This document shows positions 1 through 9,331 of a DNA stretch of 10,527 nucleotides, piece after piece. Within the stretch, counting starts at the first letter, position 1, and every line of letters starts with the position of its first letter. Origin of the DNA: Vittaforma corneae ATCC 50505 (lineage: Eukaryota; Microsporidia; Nosematidae); assembly GCF_000231115.1 (NCBI RefSeq), contig NW_006889865.1, positions 1-10,527 of the forward strand, given 5' to 3'. Position numbers and translations under genes: made by a program. The notes beneath the pieces were generated by a model. The model was given only the letters and a program-made list of their open reading frames with translations, was not told the origin of the DNA and did not search any database.

Positions 1-180
1 TATTTCTAACTTCTTCATAAAATGAGATTGATAAAATAATATTAAAATAAACAAAATAGTAACTTAAATCCACATTTTCCTTTATTTTAGCATATCAACT
101 AATCGGCTTTGATGTGTTCAATATATATTTCTGAGCTTTTTAAGACCAATCAACACTATTATCATAAGCTTAGATGGATT
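1..180. other. AT-rich sequence, nothing supported
   Basis: Both strands are broken by frequent stops. There is no repeat, no tRNA-like arm and no promoter-gene arrangement. The first frame lacks TGA until position 181, but it contains TAA and TAG early (TAA at 7-9). Such a run without TGA is common by chance at this composition, so it is not evidence for a ciliate-type code. Confidence 0.6.
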
Positions 181-300
181 TGAATTGCAGACACCTGGCG
201 TTGTATTTGCAGCCAGATGCATGTTCTGTATATAACCCAAGCATAGATCATGTAAACGGCAAGGTAAAATTTTGACCCAAGTGGCATAAGCCACACTAGT
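181..300. other. short GC-elevated patch, noncoding
   Basis: By hand count this patch has 51 G or C in 120 bases (about 42%), against about 27-28% for the surroundings. In-frame stops such as TAA, TAG and TGA rule out a coding exon spanning the whole patch in any forward frame I read. It contains the small GC-rich hairpin at 281-294. It is too short to identify and could be a remnant of something once functional or ordinary fluctuation. Confidence 0.35.
281..294. repeat. small hairpin, 5-bp GC-rich stem
   Basis: GTGGC at 281-285 pairs perfectly with GCCAC at 290-294 across the loop ATAA. Four of the five pairs are G-C, which stands out locally. It is not followed by a T-run on either strand, so it does not look like an intrinsic terminator, and the flanks do not extend the stem. 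Five-base stems are frequent by chance. Confidence 0.2.
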
Positions 301-1251
301 AAACTTAATATGATAATGAGTGCATATCTATTGAAAAATATCGGATCACGTGACTCTGTGAAACATATTTCACATTTTCCATTTTATTCAAACTCAATGT
401 ATATAAATTGCTACCTTCTGCGATATCCTAGAAAGAGCCATCTCTCTTCTAGCATGTAAATCTTTCAATGAGAAAAATCACGTTCCACCATTCCTTGGTC
501 CAAGCTATACATCTGGTGCAACTGGAAATTTTTATGGTAAAATTCAGGTATAAAAAAGAGTGCTCTTATGCATTAGAAAATAAAAAGATCGTTTTGAAAG
601 CATAGAATTTGCTATCCGCAATCTTGAAACATGATACTATGCTAATGTCCTTTAAATCTATTGGATCGAATGGAATCAGAGTAGCATCTTGAATACAGTT
701 TTTTTATTATCAGCCTTGAAATATTTGGATTTTCTATAGTCTGCACTCGTAACAAAAAGTCTTCTTTTTAATATTAGTCAACTTCTTGATTCATGACATT
801 TTGATAAAATCATTTAAGTGCAACCTTTTTATATGGGAAAATGGAATTTAAAAATTCATCTGCAGTCCCACAACTTTTCAGTACTTGAAGTATTGACCAA
901 ATGCAATATTGTTTGAAAATTTACAGATTTATCAGCATCATATGTTTCCATCCATTGTTAGAATTAGTTCGGGGTAATTTGCTATTGATTATTGGGATTG
1001 TATGATTTTGTAACGTGTACTGCATAAAAGCCAAACTATAAAGCAAGCTTTATGTTAGACCCAGCAACTGTCTTTTTAGTAGTAACCTTAATCTACAAAT
1101 GTATTTAGAAATTTTAAAATGCCGTTGATAGAAAAGAATTGATTAAAATTTAAATGAAATAAACATCAACTCTACAGTAGAAGCATTACTTTGGAAAAAC
1201 TCTAAAGCATCAATTTTATGTATCTTGGCAATATAACGAAAAACGAGTATC

Positions 1252-1283
1252 TTCCGATATTAGAAAGATATTTCGGTATTAGA
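1252..1283 (+). repeat. imperfect 13-base direct repeat, 19-base period
   Basis: The 13 bases at 1252-1264 (TTCCGATATTAGA) recur at 1271-1283 as TTTCGGTATTAGA, matching 11 of 13, with a start-to-start distance of 19. There are only two copies. It could be a decayed small tandem duplication or coincidence. Confidence 0.25.
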
Positions 1284-2911
1284 TGTGTCCAAAAACCTTA
1301 TTGATTATATTATTTGTGGAATTAAAAAATGATGATTAATTAAATTGATTTGATAAGTAGCTATTTGTTGTTCATTAATAATCCCATGATTCGCTTGACA
1401 AAGAGGAGACAAGTCTTTGGTACCTGAAAATTTTTTAATGGAGTTTTACTATGCAGAATTTTGTATTTTATAATCAGAGGTTTTTAAAGTTCTTAAAATT
1501 TTAATATTATATCGAGTGAATCCCCTATTAAGTGTCATTTATGAGAGTTAAGTTAGTGACGACATTGTATTTAATGTGCAAATCGATTTTAAAATTATTT
1601 CTAGCTTAGAAATAGTCCCTGTGGTCAGAAAAATAATACTACATGAAACTTTAATGCTGTGAAGTGGTGATTTAATATATTAATAAACTAAAGAGTATTA
1701 TCATTATACGTGGGTGGGTTCTTTTAGAAAATATCCGATATATTAACCATTTTAACAAGTGTAAATTTTAAAATATACATACACCATCAAAAAGTTATAC
1801 AGATAGTATATTTCCACATTGAAAATCAGATTGAATAGCAAAACTGCATTTTACATAATAATGAAAGGATTTCAAAGAAAATTTTACAAAAGAAATTAGG
1901 CAAAGCCAATATTATAATGTTACCGATTATATTAAATACAAGCTTTAAGCATAGCAGAATGTAAGAAAGAACTCAAACGGTCAGCATTAACAAAGAGTTG
2001 AACATAGTAGCTAGAGTATTCACAACTATGGTATCTAATTTGATGCTTCTCAGTGAGATAGGCTTTAATTTACCAATTCGGACATTTGTTCTCGAATAAA
2101 CAAGCTTGGATGGACACTTCAACTAATTATATACGATTAACACAAACAGTACATCTGCATATAAAATTGCGAGAATTTGTGGAGTAATCCATTTTATTGA
2201 ATTGATTTCAAGATTGGGTGTTTATTTTAGTGAATACTCTCATAGAATTTTAGTTATGTATAGTTCCAAAATTCCCCATTCTAGATGAGTTTTAGTTACA
2301 TTAAAAACCATCAAATCTTATGCCGATATTTATCTGTCTATTCATCGAGAAAATTTTCAATACTAAGATCCAAGATGATAGGGTTGAAAGCTGGTAAGAC
2401 ACCATTAATGATATAAAAATGAGATGTATATAATAATATGTGATTTAATACAAAGACCATTGTTATATACAAAATAACTTGAGAAAACCATAAAACACGC
2501 GAATTGTATGGTGATGGGTGTTTTAATTGAAAATTGATTTGGACTTAAAATCACGCCGATTTCCAGCAGTTTGCACTTTAATTGCAATACTAAATCATTG
2601 TAATAATATAGAATATGTCCTTGAAAGCTCAGAGTATATGTGTGTCAAACAGTCACCTTAACGCATTAAGTTAAAATGGTAGTTTTGAATTAATGGATAA
2701 AGTTTCATAGGCCAATCCATTTTATTTATTCAATATTGTGTCTTTAATTTTTAACAGAATTATTAAGATCTCTCTTTTGTTCATTCTAATTTTACAATGA
2801 CTAAAAGTACAAAAGTAATGTAGCAATGTAGTAATTTTTAAAGTCGTATCAAAGATAAACTATGGATTACAAAATAACATACAGAACAATCACAATAAAA
2901 TGATGGCTGTC

Positions 2912-2927
2912 AATTAAAATTTTAATT
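2912..2927. repeat. 16-bp perfect A/T palindrome
   Basis: The sequence AATTA3AT3... reads as AATT, AAAA, TTTT, AATT and equals its own reverse complement over 16 bp. The flanking C on both sides stops extension. About one palindrome of this length is expected by chance in a window this AT-rich. It resembles the 18-bp palindrome at 9314-9331, which has one more A and one more T in the centre. Confidence 0.4.
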
Positions 2928-3312
2928 CTTTAAATATCGTATTATAATTAAATTTGAATTGGTACTTCATCATACAATCAAAATCATAAAACCACACAAA
3001 ACAAATTTGGTAAAATGGTGGGGAAATAACAAGTATAGAAAACTTTAAGAAAATTCCCAAACATAAAATTGACTTAAAAGTACATTTCTCAAATATTGGC
3101 AAATACCATAATACTTTTAAACAAGAAATTTTCACTATTAAAGTACATTAACGTCCTTATATATTAAAGTATGTAAGCTATAGAATACTTAAAAGACTTT
3201 GGTGACAGAAACCATAAAGCTTTCAGGATCGTGGTATTCTAAGAATTATACGGTTCTTAAAACAATTAGCATACCAAATATACACTGATTTCGTGCATTG
3301 AATGAAATGGTT

Positions 3313-3430
3313 AAGAAATATCTGTGCTTGTAATAATCAAATATTAATCATGGATGCCGGTTTTTATTGTTAAATTGCCTAGGAGAAGAAGATAAACCTC
3401 GCACTTTCTTTCTTAGAAGAAATATCTGTG
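3313..3430 (+). repeat. 14-base direct repeat pair, 104 bases apart
   Basis: AAGAAATATCTGTG occurs exactly at 3313-3326 and again at 3417-3430. The flanks differ and there is no third copy nearby. I estimate that one or two exact repeats of this length arise by chance among all pairs of positions in the window, so no function is implied. The second copy overlaps a small TTTCTT/AAGAAA inverted repeat around 3409-3422. Confidence 0.35.
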
Positions 3431-3825
3431 TTTTTTAGACCTTCTTCGGCCTACGCTTTTAATCTGATATGTTATAGACAAATCTTTATGAAATAAAATT
3501 TTATGCTTTATTATATGACATTACTTAGACTAACGAAATAGGTCCTAACAACACATAAAATAATTATAAACAAGATAAAACAGCCATCATTTCATTAAAA
3601 GAATATTGCTGTATTTCAAATCAGAAGTTAAAATAATAAGGAGGGTGAGAAATTATAGTCAAATCTAAAAAAGGAATTACCACATTTTCAATAACTAGTG
3701 GCAATTAAAATTAATACTATTTCTTAGATTCAAAGTTCATAAAAATAGGTTAAAAATAGTTTTATTGCAAATCTTGTTACGTTTTATATATTAAAAGTCA
3801 TTTCTAAATGACATTTGATTTATAA

Positions 3826-4380
3826 GCACTTTTGCTAAATTGGATCTTGCACTTATCTTTTCACCGAAGATCACCTCACCAAACAAATGGAACGACAAAA
3901 TCATCATCAATGTCCCATTTACTTATTGCTGTGATGATTATGATAACATTCAAACGCGATGTTTCTACCAGTCTTAAACATCATTTCGGAAATCTATCAT
4001 TTACTAACGCTATTTATGGCCAGCACTTCTTCTATTTCTCAATCGTTAACTGCGAAGTCTGAGCAAATCCCGAGACTCGATTACATATCTATGATATTAT
4101 GGATTAGCAAAATATCAGAATGGGCTGTATATTAGACCAGCATATTCTAGCTGAATGCAATATGTCCGCACAATTTTTATGTAATAATTTGCAGGCAATA
4201 GGACATAGCAACATAAACTACGCATGGACTGTTTCCACAATGACTTTAATATGATGAAGCAGTTTTCATCGATATGATCAGCAGACTGCCAATACCAGCT
4301 GAATCGGCTGCAGAGTGTGACTAATTAACTTCACATACACATTTATTTTACATATATTGGTAAATGCAAATGTTAATGAG
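3826..4380 (+). other. GC-elevated block with one unusually open frame
   Basis: Bases 3841-4380 have about 193 G or C in 540 (36%), against about 27-28% around it; 3841-4320 alone is about 37%. The frame containing 3832 has no stop from 3826 to 4059, then TGA 4060, TAG 4105, TGA 4252, TGA 4255, TGA 4300 and TGA 4318, and ends at TAA 4381. That is six stops in 185 codons where about 12-15 are expected, and only one of the six is TAG or TAA. The first segment has only a TTG start at 3832 with no ribosome-binding site; the first ATG is at 3910. The predicted peptide shows no motif, signal peptide or family I recognise. It may be a badly decayed coding segment, a transposon remnant, or just a GC-richer patch, which lowers stop frequency by itself. 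I do not call it a gene or a pseudogene. Confidence 0.3.
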
Positions 4381-7300
4381 TAATTTATATATTAAAAGCA
4401 ATGCTGACACTATTCGGATATGTTCAATTGCGGTATTTTATGTTCTAAAACCACCCTTTCAGAGATATTTCCGATTAACTATATTTTATTTTAAAGAACA
4501 ATAGGCATGAACAATGATGGGAATCAATAAGACTTTATTAAATAAGATTTGTTTATAGAACAGTCTTTTAAGCGCCATTAACATTACAATTCGCCTTGCC
4601 TCTTTCTACATAACAATATCCACACAAATATCTAGAGTTTCTTTGATCAAAATAGACAGAATTTTAAAGACAATGTGTGACAATGAAATCCAATCATCAA
4701 CTTTAAAACAAAGTTTTAATATTTCCACAAACCTATGGATTTTCCTCAGTATTGTGGATGTTTTATTACATACTACAGTGTTGCTCAATTTAAGCTAAAC
4801 GTTGGCCAATAAAACCACAAGCATCCCATCAGATCTAAATGATAATATTGAATAAGCAAGAAAATATTAATAAGTATATTAAATAGGGGTGCTTATGTAA
4901 TTCTGTCTATTCCTGCTTTTAACAATCGTTGATTAGAAGATAATTTTAGCAATAATTAATAGAAAAATAAAAAATTTAAAGCATATATTTTTGATCAAGG
5001 ATACTAGATACATTTACATTCATAATATACCTCTAGCGCAAAGATACCAATGCTCTTATCTACTAATATAAAATTTCCTTTCAATTTTTGATAATACAAC
5101 AAGTTCACAAATACTTTTCTGAGTTCAACAATAATGTCGACCTCATCTTGTTAACCACAAACAGAAATAGTGCTAATGCTAATTAAAAATTATTGTTTAG
5201 AACATCCAGATAAAGAATATATTCATCAGTTCACCAATAATGCAAGTTTATTCACTCTATTAAAAACAAAATGTCTTTTGCTAACATTTTTATTCCAAAT
5301 TTCACAATCAAAATTCTTAGTATTTATCTTCTCATCCTTTTATCCAGATTTGATGGCTTAATTTGCAGAAAAGCTAAAAATCATTGCAGCACTATGACAT
5401 ATTCATTATTAAATGACTTTAACATTAGTAATGACATATATTGTGCCTGGTTTAATTTACCTGATCTAACATGTCTGTACTTATACTTGAGCATATTTAT
5501 GCCACTGAATTGCCATTAATTAAACAATTCTGTGCGTTCTTACCGATTTTACTTCATACAAAAATAAAAAATATTATATAACGTTTCATGGCTGAATTTT
5601 AAACACACAAATACATTTATTAACAATGTTAAAAATACTTACAATTTGTAGTTTTTAAAATTAAAGCATATACTATTTGTTTCTCATACAAAAAATAAGT
5701 ACGACTATCCCGGAATATATAATTTAATTTTGATTGATTTGCACAATTAGCCTCACCATCATATCTTGATATTTGATCTAGCAGGGGATTGTAAACTCTC
5801 TTATTATATTTGATTTTATAGTTTAATAAAGTTTATGGCAAACTTTACATCAATTTTAACTCAATGCTTTACTATTAAATATGGGTTTTGCTTTAATGAT
5901 AAATTGTGCGACGGATCGATTACAACATGAGATGTATGTATAAACTACATTTTATAAAAATCCGCAATTGATCATAATTTCACTTCTCCTATTCGTTTAA
6001 AATTTAATGCAATGCTCAATGTTTTCCTTGGTCCCGTTCCTGTTAAAGCTTTCAATTAATTACAACAATTATCTAATTTTTCAGGGTCTTCTTATCTTGA
6101 AGATAATTGTAAAAGATCCAACTCATTAGAGGTCTGGCGTTGTAACATAAAGAAGAACAGATCTCTTTGATTGATAAAGCTGAAGCTTCTAACATTTCAA
6201 CGCCTATATTTTGAGATTAAACGCTAATGGATGTATTGTTGCAATAAATAGTCTTTTCTACCGACATTAATATTGTATTAGTTTACTGTAGTTAAATCTA
6301 GCACCTTTTTAGCAACATATTGCTTTGTTTCAAATTAAAAATACATATTTTATAGAATATTCGGCAAGCGAGCATCACTCCTAAACTATTATTAATAACA
6401 AATTAATAACCAAAACGGTGCAAAATTCTTATGATAAGTACTTGTGCTCTATTGGTTTTGAACTTTATATCTTTAAGTAAAAATGCCTCGAAAATAAGCT
6501 CAAAACTCAATGGATATTTTATCTTAGAAACTGAAGATGATTTCATAAAGAGAGATACACTGCGTGTAAAATGTGTACACTAACAACCATAAGAAGCGTC
6601 TTGTAAACCCTTTAAGAATTTATCGATAATATCCGCAAAGTTTCCCATATTAATACGATTCCAACTACACTTATGTCTTTACTTTTAATAGTGTTTTAAA
6701 TAGGAGTGATACTTGCTTGTCAAATATTCTCTAAAAAAACATTTTAATATGAAAATTGCCTAAGAACTAATAATTAGACGAAAAAGAAAAGCAAATCATA
6801 ATTGTCAAAATAAATATTATCTTATCAATTGAAAATTTACGATTGTCATTTTACAATTTAATGTCAATGTCCTCCAAACATCGAGGTAGTTTTAGAACAA
6901 AGAAAAGATAATTGCGCGACAATTATACACAAAACAGAACATTTTAACACGTCTTCAGAATAGTCTCATCAAAGAAGACGATTTATCATTTAATTTCTCA
7001 AATATTATCATATCACATGATCTTCACATTTGGCTCTGTTTTAGAATCATTTAACCACAACTTCCTTATGACTTTTTCATACTCAACTAAACAATGCTAA
7101 ACACAAACACAAATACGCTATGTTTTAATGTGATTAAGCATTCATATCCACAATAGAATGGTGGCGTATTTGCATATTAAGCCATGGACACAATTTAGAA
7201 TTTTGATATTGTACATAAACATAAGATATGATGTCAAAATATATGATAATACCACCAAACCTCATAATCTTAAACAATAAGAACAACCAATAGTCATAGA

Positions 7301-7677
7301 AGCATATAGTCTTTTATATTTACTTAATCAACTTGATTATTTCAGTAATTTTTGTATTTAATTTCATTACTGTCAAAAGTTATCATCTTCCAACACATAT
7401 TGATATAAGAAGGAATGCATCTGAAATTTTTAATTAAAACAAGTTGAAATTGTCTACAACTATTTTATTCAAATTATGCTTCAGAAACAATTCTTCTGTT
7501 CCAATCGTCTTATAATATATGTATCGCTCGTTGGAAAAATTAAATCACCCAATTAATTTTAGCTATGTAGGATGAAGATGTTTTTGGAGATTGTAAATTA
7601 AATTTGTTGGCTAGTTTATATTAATGACCATCATTTTCTTCTTAAAACCAGGTTAAAAATTTCAAAATTAGCGATTG
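4381..7677. other. long AT-rich gene-free stretch
   Basis: Nothing here is supported as a gene. The longest frames are 4606-4788 on the minus strand (60 codons) and the overlapping plus-strand pair 5170-5361 (63 codons, GTG start) and 5271-5519 (82 codons, ATG start, the longest in the window). The last begins with a hydrophobic run of Ile, Leu and Phe that could be mistaken for a membrane segment, but AT-rich DNA produces such runs by chance and there is no purine-rich ribosome-binding site before the ATG. Short hairpins occur, for example AAGCT/AGCTT around 6177-6188, at chance level. I see no tRNA, terminator or repeat family. Confidence 0.6.
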
Positions 7678-7750
7678 AAAGGAGTTAACAATGTTGATAA
7701 TGTATGCACTCACAATTGATAATTTTTCTTTTTATGGTATCGTGAACTAA
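7678..7750 (+). other. Shine-Dalgarno-like site plus 19-codon frame
   Basis: AAAGGAG at 7678-7684 is followed, after a 6-base spacer, by ATG at 7691 and a 19-codon frame that ends at TAA 7748-7750. The predicted peptide is MLIMYALTIDNFSFYGIVN. The spacing is ideal for bacterial translation initiation and is the best start context I found in the window. I find no convincing promoter upstream, no gene downstream and no terminator. I estimate that such a site-plus-ATG arises by chance roughly once in several windows of this size. If the DNA were bacterial it could be a leader peptide; more likely it is coincidence. Confidence 0.12.
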
Positions 7751-8260
7751 CTTACGCGTATTTATGACAAATTTTCCACTTTGCGTATTTTAGTGATTGA
7801 TTTGGGAAACATATAGGCCAAGTGATTCCTCTCTTTACTTGCATGTTTTGTAATTTTAGCTATCGAAAAATCAATCCATAAAAATAACACGTGTTCTTTC
7901 TGCAATTTTAACCTAAACCCGTAGAAAAGGGCTTCGAGTGAAATAGACACCTAAATAGTTTGTCGATACTTTATCGTGCGATCATCTACCTGGTGAATAT
8001 ATTTAGTGCCGAAGTTTGACCATTAAACCAATAAGGCTAGCTTTTCATGAAATTATACGTTCCATAGACGACATAGAAATCCCCATCGCAATAGATTTGA
8101 TCGCTAAGTTTTACCATTTCAATGTATTCTTTTGTCTAAATATCATAATGTGCTTTTTATTACATTTTCTCTGAAATTATAGTGAGTATGCTTTACGACG
8201 TTCTTTTTATTGCTTAGTTTTAAATATTAACAGCGATTCGCTCGCAAATCCTTTTTGTCT
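7741..8260. other. GC-elevated block with clustered CpG
   Basis: Bases 7741-8100 have about 126 G or C in 360 (35%). Over 7741-8260 I count about 21 CpG dinucleotides, against about 8 in the 660 bases of 8341-9000 and about 17 in the first 1,200 bases of the window. The cluster includes a small inverted repeat, AGCGA/TCGCT, at 8232-8242. A minus-strand frame at 7950-7762 (62 codons, GTG start directly after an in-frame stop) lies inside the block. Its translation is more balanced in composition than others here but matches nothing I recognise and has no properly spaced ribosome-binding site. The block may be a small unmethylated or formerly functional patch, or a local fluctuation. Confidence 0.3.
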
Positions 8261-9147
8261 AAACCAATGTTTTTATAATATATTTTACTAGTATGTTTCT
8301 AAATCGCATAGAATTTAGTTATTGAAGCAAATTAATTCAGTAGATGCCACTCAAAGACATATAATATGATCCAAACTTTGGTCAAAATTAATCATCACAA
8401 GTCTAATACAATTAAACTCAGATTAAATTATCATTTAAGAAATGGCCAGTTTGTTTCTAAGTTGAAATACGAGCAATAATTTCTATCAACTGTTTGTGAC
8501 AAAGTATTTTCCTGATGCTTATTTCAAACAGACAACATCATTGTATTATCAACTTTGGTGCAGTTAATTAATAAAGTAAGTCATGTCTTTAAAAACCGTC
8601 CAGTGTCAACATACTTCAAACTATGATGAACAATATGTTAATAAAAAATAAAGGACGAAGGACTATATATGCACTCTAACACTTTTATGATCAATTTATA
8701 CCAACTCGTATTGAAAATGGAATTGGCATGATAAAAATGAATTAAATATACTAATTATTCAAGAAAATAACTTAATTACAAATAAGATTGATTTAAATAA
8801 TTATTCGTATAATATCAGACCATATATTTAGCAAGACATATATAAATGGAACTTGGGTATAAGTACTTATTTAACGGTTGCCGTGATTTTATATGATTTT
8901 TTAATTCACAATAGCACGTTTTCTTTAAAAGCCCTCGATTATAATTTTGCTAAAAATACTAATTTTTAAAAATGTTTTGGGATGTATATGAGATTAAATA
9001 TTATATACATGATTCTATTGATTTTTTACAAACAAGTTCATTCTTATGATGTATTCATAAGTCTACAAACAAAAAGATATAAAATCTTCCTTATTTTAAA
9101 ATAATCGCACACATTCTATTCTAAGACATTTGTAAAAACTTTTATTT

Positions 9148-9181
9148 TTTGAAATTATTCATTAATATAAATAATTTCAAA
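9148..9181. repeat. inverted repeat, 12-bp perfect stem, 10-base loop
   Basis: TTTGAAATTATT at 9148-9159 is the exact reverse complement of AATAATTTCAAA at 9170-9181, with a 10-base loop between. Two of the 12 pairs are G-C, the rest A-T. By rough estimate about 0.1 such stems are expected by chance with loops up to 20 bases. This makes it the strongest hairpin I found. No T-run or gene end accompanies it, so it is not a recognisable terminator. It could extrude as a cruciform or be a trace of a small inverted duplication. Confidence 0.45.
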
Positions 9182-9313
9182 CAGCCCTTGAGGTTATTTA
9201 TATCAAGCAAAGTTCTAATCATTCTTATTACTTTATAGATAAACCCTCTAATGATGATGTTTTAGTGGGATACTTCTGTAAGAACTAGATATTTAACTGA
9301 TAATATATGAAAA

Positions 9314-9331
9314 AATTAAAAATTTTTAATT
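9314..9331. repeat. 18-bp perfect A/T palindrome
   Basis: AATT, five A, five T, AATT forms a perfect palindrome with no spacer and no G or C. The flanks do not extend it. Roughly 0.2 are expected by chance at this composition. It shares its layout with the 16-bp palindrome at 2912-2927. It lies about 130 bases from the 12-bp-stem inverted repeat. Confidence 0.4.

Larger units (their letters stand above)
301..3825. other. long AT-rich gene-free stretch
   Basis: I see no supported gene in these 3.5 kb. The longest frames are on the minus strand at 2405-2587 (60 codons) and 2914-3135 (73 codons). Both translations are low in Ala, Gly, Asp and Glu, rich in Phe, Ile and Lys, match no family I recognise, and are of chance length. 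Short repeats within the stretch are listed separately. A strong Shine-Dalgarno-like AAGGAGG at 3638-3644 has no usable start behind it: the adjacent GTG begins immediately after and its frame ends after seven codons. TATA-like words such as the one near 402 are expected at this base composition. Confidence 0.6.

Noticed and set aside
1..480. Possible ciliate-type code, because the first frame lacks TGA for 60 codons
   Set aside because: TGA is not depleted here (about 12 in 480 bases on the plus strand) and runs of this length are expected by chance. I did not scan the whole window for TGA-free frames; a TGA-free frame of well over 350 codons would reopen the question.
2914..3135. Minus-strand frame of 73 codons rich in Phe, Ile, Cys and Lys
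   Set aside because: It is of chance length with skewed composition, has no start signal, and no neighbours or known motif support it.
3638..3668. AAGGAGG, a near-perfect Shine-Dalgarno core
   Set aside because: No start codon sits at a workable distance. The GTG directly after it opens a frame of only seven codons.
5271..5519. Longest frame in the window, 82 codons, ATG start, hydrophobic N-terminal third
   Set aside because: The length is within chance expectation for 21 kb of AT-rich frames. There is no ribosome-binding site, no recognisable family, and another chance frame overlaps it at 5170-5361. The hydrophobic run is what T-rich DNA encodes by default.
195..6144. Shared 11-mer CTGGCGTTGTA at 195-205 and 6134-6144
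   Set aside because: Flanks differ completely and there are only two copies; an exact 11-base match between two sites is expected by chance.
7762..7950. Minus-strand frame of 62 codons with fairly balanced amino-acid composition
   Set aside because: It starts with GTG directly after an in-frame TAG, has only an AGG abutting the start, and lies in a GC-elevated block where stops are rarer. No family is recognisable.
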